Assembly (NCBI RefSeq): GCF_004354085.1
Contig: NZ_SMSE01000001.1
Span: forward strand, 171,335-235,334
Direction of reading: 5' to 3'
Length of the DNA: 64,000 bases
Source: Seongchinamella unica
GTDB lineage: Bacteria > Pseudomonadota > Gammaproteobacteria > Pseudomonadales > Halieaceae
Positions 1 to 10,366 of this stretch are shown one piece after another. Numbering within the stretch: the stretch's first letter is position 1; every line of letters starts with the position of its first letter. Made by a program: the position numbers and the translations under genes. Below the pieces are notes generated by a model, which saw only the letters and a program-made list of their open reading frames with translations, ran no database searches and was not told where the DNA came from.

Positions 1-1125
1 GGCCACCAGCGGGAAATTGTCCTGGGGGTGGGAGTAGCTGCTGGACTGGTCGGTGATCAGGTAGGCACGCCCCTGCTGCTGATAGGCAATACTGTGACCG
101 ATCACCGCGTGATAGGCATCTTCGGCAACAAAGCGCTGTCCGGCTGCGTTTACCAGGATACCGGCGATTGCCTCCTCCGGGGGATAAATGGGCGCGATGG
201 CAAAGCCCTCGTGCATGCGCACAGCCGCCGCGCCGACGCCGATGCCCATGTTAATGCCCTGGCCGAGATCACCGGCGCCCCCCCAGGGCACCGAACAGCG
301 GGCAAGTTGCGGCGCATATTGCTCCAGCATCGCGGTGTTGTGGATAAACCCGCCACAGGCCAGCACCAGACCCCGTCGTGCTCGCAGGTACTTGCGCTGC
401 CCGTCCTGCGTGACCACGGCGCCAGCCACCCGGCCATCTGCCTCGACGATCAGGCGATCCACTTCCACGCCGGTTTGCGGCTCTACCCCGAGCTTGCGCA
501 ACTGGCCGAGCAGAACCTGCATCATGCTGCGGCCGCCATTCATACCGGGAACACCCGGCACGTGACCCCGCGGCGCGGGGGCGGCATGCTCCCGGGCCGG
601 CCAGGCCAGCTCACTCCCCGAGTAGTAAAGTGACTCATCGCCCAGGGGCAGTCCCTTGGCGGTGGTCATCTTCTCGGAATAGCGCACACCCTGGGCGACA
701 AGCCAGTCGAAGTGTTCCGGGCTCTGCTCACAATACAGCTGGATTTTTTCCCTGGGCGCTGGCGCCGAACCGGTCCGCAGCAGGTAGTTGAACATGGCCT
801 CCGGCGAATCTTCCACCTTGAGTGCCCGCTGCAGGGAAGTACCCCCGCCGGCATAGACCACGCCACCGGACAGGCTTGAGCTGCCACCGGGAACTGCCAA
901 CGATTCCAGCAGACGCACGCTGGCGCCAGCCCGGCGTGCTTCTATAGCGGCGCAGGTCCCTGCGGCCCCGGATCCAGCGACCAGCACATCCACCTGTTCA
1001 TCCCAGCCGGGCACACTGCTGCGGGGTAATGCCATCGCCGGACCCGCCACCATTGCCGCAGTGCCGGCGGCGGCCGCGGTCAGCAACTGGCGGCGATTGA
1101 GGGATTGGTACCGGGAGTCATCCAT
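1..1125 (-). CDS. FAD-dependent dehydrogenase, 3-ketosteroid dehydrogenase/fumarate reductase flavoprotein type (3' end outside window)
   Basis: The visible 375 residues start at an ATG and run off the left edge without a stop. The N-terminus has RR at residues 11-12 (NRRQLL) followed by an Ala-rich hydrophobic stretch ending in AMA, which resembles a twin-arginine signal. GSGAAG at 51-56 is the FAD dinucleotide-binding motif, followed by the PGGSSSLSGG region at about 79-88 and a later LACGGF, as in the FAD_binding_2 family. Members reduce or dehydrogenate steroids, fumarate or related enones. The substrate cannot be told, because the catalytic C-terminal part is missing. It is followed upstream, on the same strand, by a MaoC hydratase 11 bp away, so the two may be co-transcribed. 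Confidence 0.85.
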   Translation of the reverse strand, partial: MDDSRYQSLNRRQLLTAAAAGTAAMVAGPAMALPRSSVPGWDEQVDVLVAGSGAAGTCAAIEARRAGASVRLLESLAVPGGSSSLSGGVVYAGGGTSLQRALKVEDSPEAMFNYLLRTGSAPAPREKIQLYCEQSPEHFDWLVAQGVRYSEKMTTAKGLPLGDESLYYSGSELAWPAREHAAPAPRGHVPGVPGMNGGRSMMQVLLGQLRKLGVEPQTGVEVDRLIVEADGRVAGAVVTQDGQRKYLRARRGLVLACGGFIHNTAMLEQYAPQLARCSVPWGGAGDLGQGINMGIGVGAAAVRMHEGFAIAPIYPPEEAIAGILVNAAGQRFVAEDAYHAVIGHSIAYQQQGRAYLITDQSSSYSHPQDNFPLVA

Positions 1126-1136
1126 CGTCGTTGCTG

Positions 1137-1592
1137 TCAGGGAAAAAAGCGGCTGATCGTATCGATAATACAGGCGGGGCGCTCACTCCCCTCGATCTCG
1201 ATGGTCATGCGCACAACCACCTGCACGCCGCCTTTCACTTCCTCGGCGCTGATCACCTCGCCACCGCCGCGCACCCGCGAGCCCACAGGAACCGCGGCAG
1301 GAAACCGCACCTTCTCGCAGCCGTAATTGACGCCCATGGACGTATTCCTGACCTCCATAATCTGCGGCAGGAACAGGTTGGCGAGGGAAAGTGTCAGGTA
1401 ACCGTGGGCAATGGTTTTACCGAAAGGACCTGCTGCGGCCTTTTCCGGGTCAACGTGAATCCACTGGTGATCGCCGGTGGCATCGGCAAACAGGTTGATC
1501 CGCTGCTGGTCGATTTCCAGCCAATCGCTGAACCCCAGGTGCTTGCCAACGGCCTGCAACAAATCCGTCGGCTGCTCAAATATTGTACTCAT
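1137..1592 (-). CDS. MaoC-like (R)-specific enoyl-CoA hydratase
   Basis: A 151-residue single hotdog-fold hydratase. The hydratase-2 signature FADATGDHQWIHVD lies at residues 35-48, with the catalytic Asp41 and His46 and the following KAAAGPFGKTIAHG. The length is normal for single-domain MaoC proteins such as the mycobacterial Rv0130 group. It would hydrate trans-2-enoyl-CoA to (R)-3-hydroxyacyl-CoA. It lies directly upstream of the flavoprotein gene on the same strand, which suggests a small fatty-acid or side-chain oxidation unit. Confidence 0.88.
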   Translation of the reverse strand: MSTIFEQPTDLLQAVGKHLGFSDWLEIDQQRINLFADATGDHQWIHVDPEKAAAGPFGKTIAHGYLTLSLANLFLPQIMEVRNTSMGVNYGCEKVRFPAAVPVGSRVRGGGEVISAEEVKGGVQVVVRMTIEIEGSERPACIIDTISRFFP

Positions 1593-1685
1593 AGCATCTC
1601 TCCCGTTGCTGTCGCCGCGACTATATCACCGGCGCCTACCGCCCACGGTTCAACTGTTCCCACCGCCTGCCGCAAAATCACCGTC

Positions 1686-1715
1686 TTGAATTGTGCTCAG
1701 GCTGGGCTATATATT
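1686..1715 (+). promoter_or_regulatory. Candidate sigma70 promoter for the MscS-type channel gene
   Basis: TTGAAT (1686-1691) is followed after 16-18 nt by overlapping TATATA/TATATT (1708-1715). The spacing is good and the element lies about 40 nt upstream of the ATG at 1755. Seen by eye only. Confidence 0.4.
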
Positions 1716-1754
1716 CATGAGACCACAACCTTTTCAATAAATCAGGAAAAATCT

Positions 1755-2561
1755 ATGGATACCAGTAAACTTCTGGACACTGTCGTTGTGCCCTGGGGCA
1801 TTAAAATTGCGCTTGCCCTGGTCATCTTCTACATCGGCCGTCTTGTCGTCGCGGCCCTGGTAAGAGTTGCGAGAAAGTTCATGTCCTCCCGCGGCATGGA
1901 TGAAATCCTCATCAATTTCCTCTGTTCCATCCTGCGCTGGGTGCTGCTGCTGTTTGTGGTGATCGCCGCACTGAGCCAGCTGGGCATAGACACCACATCC
2001 CTGGTTGCCCTGCTCGGTGCCGCCGGTCTGGCCATAGGCCTGTCGCTGCAGGGCTCCCTGGCCAACTTCGCTTCCGGGGTCATGTTGATTGTCTTCCGTC
2101 CCTTCACCAAGGGTAATTTCGTGGAAGTGGCCGGCACCTCGGGTTCGGTGGACAAGATCAGCATTTTTACCACCACCCTGACCACACCGGACAACAAGGA
2201 AGTCATCGTCCCCAACGGTGCGGTGATCGGCAACAACATCATCAACTACTCCGCCAGGGATACCCGTCGGGTTGATATGGTGTTCGGCATCAGCTACGAC
2301 GATGACATCAAGAAAGCCAAGGAAATACTGGAGCAGATCGTGACCAGCGATGAGCGGGTCCTCAAGGATCCGGCTCCGGTGGTGGCGCTTGGGGCGCTGG
2401 CAGACTCCAGCATGAATTTCCTGGTCAGGCCCTGGGTGAATTCGGCGGATTACTGGGCCGTAATGTGGGATACCACCGAAGCGGTCAAGCTCAAGTTCGA
2501 CGAGGCGGGAATCAGCATCCCCTACCCGCAAATGGACGTCCACGTCGACAAGGGCGAGTAA
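1755..2561 (+). CDS. mscS: Small-conductance mechanosensitive channel, MscS family
   Basis: A 268-residue protein. The start was placed at the ATG at 1755 (GGA of AGGAAAA upstream), because the open frame extends much further upstream across the MaoC gene. Three N-terminal hydrophobic segments are followed by the Gly/Ala-rich pore helix LLGAAGLAIGLSLQGSLAN and then the beta domain (KGNFVEVAG, VIVPNG). This is the core MscS architecture, slightly shorter than E. coli MscS (286 aa). The protein sits in the inner membrane and releases osmolytes on hypo-osmotic shock. It is monocistronic, with a candidate hairpin terminator 10 bp after the stop. Confidence 0.93.
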   Translation: MDTSKLLDTVVVPWGIKIALALVIFYIGRLVVAALVRVARKFMSSRGMDEILINFLCSILRWVLLLFVVIAALSQLGIDTTSLVALLGAAGLAIGLSLQGSLANFASGVMLIVFRPFTKGNFVEVAGTSGSVDKISIFTTTLTTPDNKEVIVPNGAVIGNNIINYSARDTRRVDMVFGISYDDDIKKAKEILEQIVTSDERVLKDPAPVVALGALADSSMNFLVRPWVNSADYWAVMWDTTEAVKLKFDEAGISIPYPQMDVHVDKGE

Positions 2562-2570
2562 GCTTCCCCC

Positions 2571-2591
2571 ACGGGGGCTTGCTGCCCCCGT
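2571..2591 (+). terminator. Stem-loop after the MscS gene
   Basis: A perfect 8-bp GC-rich stem (ACGGGGGC / GCCCCCGT) has a 5-nt loop, starting 10 bp after the mscS stop. The following TCTGCTTTCT is only moderately T-rich, so termination strength is uncertain. Confidence 0.5.
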
Positions 2592-2708
2592 TCTGCTTTC
2601 TGATCCACTGCCGCCGGCAAGCCGTAAACCCGTGATATTACAAGTTTTTCACAGTGCGCCAGAGTCCCCTGTGATATAACGGCCGTCTACGCTACAACGG
2701 AATGTCCC

Positions 2709-3971
2709 GTGACCCCGATCAAGAAACAGATACTGCTGTCAACCCTGCTCATCGGCCTGGCGGCCGCTGTGACGACACTGCTTTACCTGAACCGGCCACC
2801 CGCCCAGATTGCCGAGCCGGTTTACAAACCCCTGTCCGTGGATGTTGCCGTCGCGACCAAAGAGACTGTGCGGGTCGAGGTGCAGGCACAGGGGACGGTC
2901 AACGCGCTGCGTGAAACCAGCATCATGTCCGAGGTGTCGGGCCGCATCATTGCAACGGCGGATAACTTCCTCGTCGGGGGTTTTGTCGCCGAGGGCGACG
3001 TGCTGCTGCGAATCGATCCCCGCGACTACCAGACCGAGCTATTGCGCGCCCAGGCCTCCGTCGAGTCCGCGGAGAGCAACCTGGCCCAGGAGCGCGGCCG
3101 TGCCGAGGTCGCCCAGCGGGAATGGGAAAGGCTGCCCAGCGGCAGCCAGCGCAGCGCAGAAGCCAGGGATCTGTACCTGCGCAAACCCCAGTTGGAGCTG
3201 GCCGAGGCACAGCTGTTGGCGGCCATGGCCGATCTCAACACCGCCAGGGATCGGCTCGAACGCACTATCATCAAGGCTCCCTACAACGCGGTTATCCGCG
3301 CCAAGCACAGCGAACTGGGGCAGTTCGTGACTGCCGGGGCAAAGCTGGCCGAGGTGTTTGCTGTCGACCAGGCCGAGGTACGCCTGCCTATTCCGCAGAG
3401 CAAGCTCGAATACCTGGAGCTGCCGGATATCGATGGGGCCACAGGAGAGCAGCCCATTGACCTCTACACCGACATCGCCGGCGAGGTAAAACACTGGCCG
3501 GCAACACTGCACCGCACCGAGGGCGTATTCGACGAGCGCTCCCGTGTGCTCTACGCCGTGGCGCGAATAGATGATCCCTACGCACTCAAGCACCCGCAAC
3601 AGGAACCGCTGCGCCTGGGAACTTTCGTCAATGCCAATATTCTGGGACGCGAATACGAGGAAATCGTGGTTCTGCCGCGGCACATCCTTCGTGCGGGCAA
3701 CAGCCTCTGGGTGGTTGACGAAAACAATATTCTACGCAACCGGCAGGTGAACATTCTGCGCACCGGCGATGACGAAATTTTCGTCACCGCAGGACTGGAC
3801 GAGGGGGAGCGCGTTTGCCTGACCTCAGTGGACACCTCCCTCAACGGCGCGGAAGTCCGGATAAACACAAGCACCCCCAGCGACCAGCTGCGCAGGGAGC
3901 CGGCCACCGAGTTGCCCGCAGAACCGGCGCTGGACAGTAACGCCAACGCCACGGCGGCGGTCTCCCCATGA
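2709..3971 (+). CDS. RND efflux periplasmic adaptor subunit (HlyD/MFP family)
   Basis: A 420-residue protein starting at GTG. One N-terminal membrane anchor (about residues 8-27) is followed by a barrel-sandwich and alpha-hairpin region with long Ala/Glu/Arg-rich helices (about 110-190), a lipoyl-like return strand (IIKAPYNAVI) and a beta-barrel/membrane-proximal C-terminus. Such adaptors bridge an inner-membrane RND pump to an outer-membrane TolC-type channel. The stop overlaps the start of the RND permease by 4 nt (ATGA), so the two are translationally coupled. No outer-membrane factor is encoded nearby, so a TolC homologue elsewhere is presumably shared. Confidence 0.92.
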   Translation: MTPIKKQILLSTLLIGLAAAVTTLLYLNRPPAQIAEPVYKPLSVDVAVATKETVRVEVQAQGTVNALRETSIMSEVSGRIIATADNFLVGGFVAEGDVLLRIDPRDYQTELLRAQASVESAESNLAQERGRAEVAQREWERLPSGSQRSAEARDLYLRKPQLELAEAQLLAAMADLNTARDRLERTIIKAPYNAVIRAKHSELGQFVTAGAKLAEVFAVDQAEVRLPIPQSKLEYLELPDIDGATGEQPIDLYTDIAGEVKHWPATLHRTEGVFDERSRVLYAVARIDDPYALKHPQQEPLRLGTFVNANILGREYEEIVVLPRHILRAGNSLWVVDENNILRNRQVNILRTGDDEIFVTAGLDEGERVCLTSVDTSLNGAEVRINTSTPSDQLRREPATELPAEPALDSNANATAAVSP

Positions 3972-6900
3972 ACGAGCCAGGCCAGCGTCACACGGGCATC
4001 ATCGCCTGGTTCGCCCGCAACCCGGTTGCCGCCAACCTGCTGATGCTGATCATCATCGCAGTAGGCACCGGCAGCGCGTTCACCATCCAGCGGGCCATGT
4101 TCCCGGCCCTGGACATCGAACTGATTTTCGTCAGCGTGGCCTACCCGGGTGCCGCCCCGGAAGAGGTGGAACAGGGTGTGGTCATGAAAGTTGAGGAGGC
4201 CATCAACGACCTCGACGGCATCAAGCGGGTTGAATCCGATTCCTGGGAGTCCCTGGGTCGAATAATGATCGAGCCGGAAGATGGCGTGTCGGTGGACCAG
4301 CTGTTCAACGACATCCAGAACCGGATAGACGGCATTTCAACCTTCCCGGAAGAGGCGGAAGAGCCTGTTATCTTCCTGCCGGAGGTTCTGTTCCCCGCGT
4401 TGACGATACAGATATCCGGCCCCCTGGACGAGCACAGCATGAAGGGCCTCGCGGATGAAATGCGCCGGGAGTTACTGACCCAGCCAAACGTCTCTGCCGC
4501 CGATGTCGTGGGCGCCCGCGAGTATGAAATCGCGATAGAGATTTCCGAGCAGTTGCTGCGCGAATATCACCTGACCCTGCAGGATGTCGCCAACACCATT
4601 GCCGCATCCTCTCTGGACCTGCCCTCTGGCTCGGTACAAACCCGCAATGGCGACATCATGTTGCGCACCCTGGGGCAGGCCTATGTGCAACAGGACTTCG
4701 AGAAAATCGTCCTGAAAACCTGGCCTGACGGTACGCGGCTACTGCTGGGGGACATTGCCAACGTCGAAGATGGCTTTGAGGATGCCAAAGGCTTCGCCCT
4801 CTTCAATGGGCATTACTCATTGGGAATCAACGTTTTCGCGATGGGCAAGCAGGACATTATTGAAACCGCTGACTCCGCCAAGGCCTACGTCGAGGACAAG
4901 CGGCAACGCCTGCCGCAGGGAGTTTCCCTGGATATCTGGTCAGACGCGACCTACTACCTGAAAGAACGCCTCGGCATGATGCTCAAAAACCTGGCCATCG
5001 GTGCGTTGCTGGTATTCATCACCCTGGCCCTGTTTCTGGAAATCAAACTCGCTTTCTGGGTCATGCTGGGCATACCAATTTCTTTCCTCGGCGCCATGGC
5101 CGTTATCAATACGCCCTATATCGATTCCAGCCTCAATATGATCAGCATCTTCGGCTTTATATTGGTGCTGGGAATCGTGGTGGACGACGCGATCATCATG
5201 GGTGAAAGTGCCTACGCCGAAACCGAACGCTACGGCCATAGCCTGGACAATGTGATCCGCGGGGTCTATCGGGTTTCCACGCCCGCCACATTCGGCGTAC
5301 TGACCACGATTGTCGCTTTCGCTCCCACCCTGTTCGTGCAGGGCATTTTCGCGCCCTTCACTGCCGCCTGCGGCTGGGTGGTTATGCTCTGCCTGCTGTT
5401 TTCCCTGATCGAGTCGAAGTGGATACTGCCGGCGCACCTCGCCCACAGCAAACCGACCCGCAACGCGCTGCTGCTCAAGGTTGACCACCTGCAGGAGGGT
5501 ATCAACGAACGCCTGCGCAGGCTGGTGGACGGCCCCTATCGCCGGCTGGTGTCGCGCTGTGTGGCCAATCGCTATGTCACCCTGGCTGTATTCCTGTCGC
5601 TGCTCATCATGGCCGCCGGACTGATTGCCGGCGGCGTGGTGAGGACAGTATTGTCGCCCCATACCACGGGAGAGTTTTTCACCGCCGAGTTGCGCATGTC
5701 CGACGGTACCCCCGAGGACCGCACCATTGAAGCCGTTAGCCAGATCATTGAAGCCCTGCATCAGGTCGACGCCGACTATCGCCAGCAGAAAAACAGCAAG
5801 AACGGCCTGGTTGCGCACGTGGCAGCCTACGGCTTCGATCGTATCAATGGCCGTATCGATATTGAACTGACCAAGCAGGATACGCGATCGCTGTCCAATG
5901 ACGAGGTTCTGGCCCGTTGGCGGGAGGAAGTCGGCATTATCCACGGCGCGGAAGTTCTCAGTTTCCAGGCAGCTGACGGGCCCAACTTTGGCCCCAATGT
6001 GGCCTTCGACCTGAAGCACAACAATTTTGACACCCTGCGCATGGCCGCGGAAGAACTGGAAGAAAAACTGCGCCACTTTGAAGGCCTCAGCGATATCCGC
6101 AACGGCGCCAGCGACACTCGCGAGGAGTTCCATATCGACCTGCTGCCGGAAGGGGAAGCGCTGGGGCTGTCACGCTACGACCTTGGCAGCCAGGTGCGCC
6201 ACGCGTTCTTCGGCGCCGAGGCCCAGAGGATCCAGCGCGGCATAGACGAGATAAAGGTCATGGTCCGCTACCCGAAAGCAGACCGGGAAAACGTGGCCAG
6301 CCTGAACAATATGTACATCCGCACGCCTCAGGGAGACGAGGTGCCCTTTGAGACGGTGGCCCGGCTGAATGTGGAACAGGGGCTGATGAAGTCGACCCGG
6401 ATCGACTTCCAGCGTGCGGCAGAGGTCACCGCGGAGGCCGATGTCGCTATGGTGGAACCGTCCAAGGTGGTCGAGGAGGTGAAGGCAAACATCATGCCGG
6501 CGCTGATGACCAAGTACCCGGGGCTAAGCTGGGACATCTCCGGTATGGCGGAAGAGGAAACCAAGCTGGCGGTCAGTATGGGTATTGGCTTCGCGCTTGC
6601 GCTGTTTGGCATTTACGCCTTGCTGGCAGTGCCCACCCACTCCTACCTGCAGCCGCTGATTATCATGGGGGTCATTCCATTCGGCGTTATCGGCGGAATC
6701 ATCGGCCACTGGTTGATGGGATACGACATGAGCATGATGTCGGTCATGGGGCTGATCGCCCTCAGTGGCGTGGTAGTGAACGACAGTCTTATCCTGGTGG
6801 ACTATGTCAACAAGACGACCGCCGATGGCACCCTGGACAAGAACCAGGCCATCCTCGATGCCGGTTGCCGCCGCTTCCGGGCCATCATGCTGACCTCGAT

Positions 6901-7111
6901 GACGACGTTCCTCGGTCTTGCGCCCATGCTGCTGGAACAGAGCGCACAGGCGCAATTCATGATTCCCATGGCCATTTCCCTGGCCTTCGGGATTGTCTTC
7001 GCCACAATCATCACGCTGCTGCTGGTTCCGAGTCTCTATATGATTCTCGATGACCTGGCCCGACTGACAAGGCGCACCCCGCACACCGGCGTAAACCCCG
7101 CGGTGGGCTAG
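3968..7111 (+). CDS. RND efflux transporter permease (AcrB/HAE superfamily)
   Basis: A 1047-residue inner-membrane pump of normal RND length. It has the duplicated layout of one N-terminal transmembrane segment, a large periplasmic loop and a transmembrane bundle in each half. The proton-relay pair is visible as VVDDAIIMGE, with Asp406 and Asp407, and its second-half counterpart as VVVNDSLILVD. It exports hydrophobic or amphiphilic compounds with the adaptor encoded just upstream. The stop codon lies in a CTAG tetranucleotide shared with the convergent sppA stop. Specificity cannot be predicted. Confidence 0.94.
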   Translation: MNEPGQRHTGIIAWFARNPVAANLLMLIIIAVGTGSAFTIQRAMFPALDIELIFVSVAYPGAAPEEVEQGVVMKVEEAINDLDGIKRVESDSWESLGRIMIEPEDGVSVDQLFNDIQNRIDGISTFPEEAEEPVIFLPEVLFPALTIQISGPLDEHSMKGLADEMRRELLTQPNVSAADVVGAREYEIAIEISEQLLREYHLTLQDVANTIAASSLDLPSGSVQTRNGDIMLRTLGQAYVQQDFEKIVLKTWPDGTRLLLGDIANVEDGFEDAKGFALFNGHYSLGINVFAMGKQDIIETADSAKAYVEDKRQRLPQGVSLDIWSDATYYLKERLGMMLKNLAIGALLVFITLALFLEIKLAFWVMLGIPISFLGAMAVINTPYIDSSLNMISIFGFILVLGIVVDDAIIMGESAYAETERYGHSLDNVIRGVYRVSTPATFGVLTTIVAFAPTLFVQGIFAPFTAACGWVVMLCLLFSLIESKWILPAHLAHSKPTRNALLLKVDHLQEGINERLRRLVDGPYRRLVSRCVANRYVTLAVFLSLLIMAAGLIAGGVVRTVLSPHTTGEFFTAELRMSDGTPEDRTIEAVSQIIEALHQVDADYRQQKNSKNGLVAHVAAYGFDRINGRIDIELTKQDTRSLSNDEVLARWREEVGIIHGAEVLSFQAADGPNFGPNVAFDLKHNNFDTLRMAAEELEEKLRHFEGLSDIRNGASDTREEFHIDLLPEGEALGLSRYDLGSQVRHAFFGAEAQRIQRGIDEIKVMVRYPKADRENVASLNNMYIRTPQGDEVPFETVARLNVEQGLMKSTRIDFQRAAEVTAEADVAMVEPSKVVEEVKANIMPALMTKYPGLSWDISGMAEEETKLAVSMGIGFALALFGIYALLAVPTHSYLQPLIIMGVIPFGVIGGIIGHWLMGYDMSMMSVMGLIALSGVVVNDSLILVDYVNKTTADGTLDKNQAILDAGCRRFRAIMLTSMTTFLGLAPMLLEQSAQAQFMIPMAISLAFGIVFATIITLLLVPSLYMILDDLARLTRRTPHTGVNPAVG

Positions 7112-8958
7112 AACGAGGCCCCGGCGCAGGTCAGGCAGCGCATGAAGATATGACGCGGGTCCTGCAGACCGGACAACAGGTCCGCGGCGTCCAGCAGTGG
7201 CCCGGCCAGCCCTGCCAGGACTGCCACCGTGTCCGCCTGCGGCACGATTCCCAGGCTCCCCATGCGCTCGGCGAATTGCTGCAAAATCAGTTCACCGGGG
7301 CTGAGGGGCTGCTCTGCATACTCAATGTCATAGTGATCAAGCCCGGCCCTGCCGGCGGCAGCCTCGATCGCGCTGTCCAGGCCACCCAACTGGTCCACCA
7401 GGCCGATTTCCAGGGCGTCAGTCGCACTCCAGACCCGACCCTCGGCCGCCGCTGCCACTACATCCAGCGCCAGATTCCGCCCGTCGGCGACAACCTGAAG
7501 AAATAACTGGTAAGCGTGCATCACACCGGCATCCAGCGAGGCGGCCAGTTGCGGATTGAGCGGGCGATCCAGCCGCAGCGAGCCCGCCATGGAGGTGGTG
7601 CCAACGCCGTCAGTGTAGATCCCGCCCCGTTGCAGCAGGTTTTCCAGTGTCGGGAAAGCGGCAAACACGCCGATGGAGCCGGTAATGGTATTGGCAGTGG
7701 CAAAAATCTCGTCCGCCGCGGCGGCAATGTAATAGCCACCAGACGCTGCTACCGCGCCCATGGAGACAACGACCGGCGTGCCATCGGCCCGGACCTCCAG
7801 GATTTGCTGGCGGATAATCTCCGAGGCGAACATGCTGCCCCCCGGTGTGTTGATACGCAACACGATCGCCTCCACACCGGGTTTGGCGGCAGTGGTTCTG
7901 AGCAATCGACTCAGACTGTCAGCACCTATGGTGCCCGGTGGCTGCTCTCCCGGCAGCATATTGCCCTGGGCGGTAATGACTGCCACCCGGGGCTGGTTGT
8001 CGAGCGGCAACTGCAGCGGCCGCTTGCGGGACAGATACCGTTCAAACGGAATCGCTTCATAGACACCGTCTTCGTTGCGCGCCCCAACCATGTCGGCCAG
8101 GTAATCGTTGGCCTGGCTACGCGTCATCAACTGGTCCACCAGTCCGGCCTCAAGAGCAACTTTGGCCGAGTCACCATCACCCGACGTCATTGCTGCGGCA
8201 AAGCCGTTGACGTAGGCATTCACCGCCCCACTGTCGAGTTGCCTGTTCCGCTCGACGGTGTCTGTGTAGTTCCCCCACAGATCGTCCAGCCACTCAAGGG
8301 CCACGTCTTTCTCACCCCGGGACATGTCTTTGCGGATTAGCGGCTCGACCGCGGACTTGTGCTGTCCGGCCCGGAATACATGCATACTGACCGACAGCTT
8401 GTCGAGCGCCTCGGCGTAATAGTTGTGATAAACGCTGAAGCCCTCCAGCGCAACCCCCCCCATGGGATGGGAAATCAGTTCATCCGCATAACTGGCCAGC
8501 AGGTACTGGTCCTGGGTGAAAAAATCACCCACCGCAACAATCGGCTTGCCGCTGGCGCGGAACGACTCCAGGGCTGCGACGATCTCCTGGCTGCGGCTGA
8601 TACCCGCGTACATTAGATAATCCAGTTCCATCACCAGGGAATTGATACTGTCGTCCTCCCCGGCAATCTCGATGGCTTCGATCACATCGCGCAGCAGCAC
8701 TTCATGTTCTGCCGGCGACGCTTCTCCCAATAACGCCTGCAGCGGATCCACCGGACTCTTCTGGTCGACGATTGATCCCATGGGATTGAGCAGCAGCGCC
8801 GCTTTCTCCGGCAGGGGCTCCGGCGAGCCGCCGAAATAAACGAAATAAATCACCGCCAGCATCAACAGGAACAGGAGATTGGCCAGAGCCATTCTGATGC
8901 GGGTGATGGTGTTCCAGATACCACTGAGAATACGACGTAACAGGGAAGGTTTACTCAT
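7108..8958 (-). CDS. sppA: Signal peptide peptidase SppA, 67K type
   Basis: A 616-residue membrane-anchored protease with an N-terminal transmembrane segment (about residues 23-43) and two tandem S49/ClpP-like domains. The Ser/Lys dyad is visible: Lys201 in GQHKSAVEP of the first domain and Ser406 in GAVAASGGYY of the second. These match E. coli SppA (Lys209/Ser409) in place and spacing. It degrades signal peptides left in the inner membrane. The gene is 6 bp upstream of the DUF2069 gene's stop side on the same strand and ends in a CTAG shared with the convergent RND gene. Confidence 0.95.
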   Translation of the reverse strand: MSKPSLLRRILSGIWNTITRIRMALANLLFLLMLAVIYFVYFGGSPEPLPEKAALLLNPMGSIVDQKSPVDPLQALLGEASPAEHEVLLRDVIEAIEIAGEDDSINSLVMELDYLMYAGISRSQEIVAALESFRASGKPIVAVGDFFTQDQYLLASYADELISHPMGGVALEGFSVYHNYYAEALDKLSVSMHVFRAGQHKSAVEPLIRKDMSRGEKDVALEWLDDLWGNYTDTVERNRQLDSGAVNAYVNGFAAAMTSGDGDSAKVALEAGLVDQLMTRSQANDYLADMVGARNEDGVYEAIPFERYLSRKRPLQLPLDNQPRVAVITAQGNMLPGEQPPGTIGADSLSRLLRTTAAKPGVEAIVLRINTPGGSMFASEIIRQQILEVRADGTPVVVSMGAVAASGGYYIAAAADEIFATANTITGSIGVFAAFPTLENLLQRGGIYTDGVGTTSMAGSLRLDRPLNPQLAASLDAGVMHAYQLFLQVVADGRNLALDVVAAAAEGRVWSATDALEIGLVDQLGGLDSAIEAAAGRAGLDHYDIEYAEQPLSPGELILQQFAERMGSLGIVPQADTVAVLAGLAGPLLDAADLLSGLQDPRHIFMRCLTCAGASF

Positions 8959-8964
8959 CTACAA

Positions 8965-10282
<1,318 letters not shown>

Positions 10283-10366
10283 GAGCAACTCCGGTACAGA
10301 TTATTAACGGGCGAGTATAGCAAAGGGACTTAGCCCCGGTGCGAACATTCATGCCATAATGCCGCC

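Noticed and set aside
1131-1754. N-terminal extension of the MscS frame
   Set aside because: It overlaps the MaoC gene antisense, and the ATG at 1755 gives a normal MscS N-terminus with a ribosome site.
4940-6133. 397-codon frame opposite the RND permease
   Set aside because: Composition mirrors the RND gene's codon use; no domain features.
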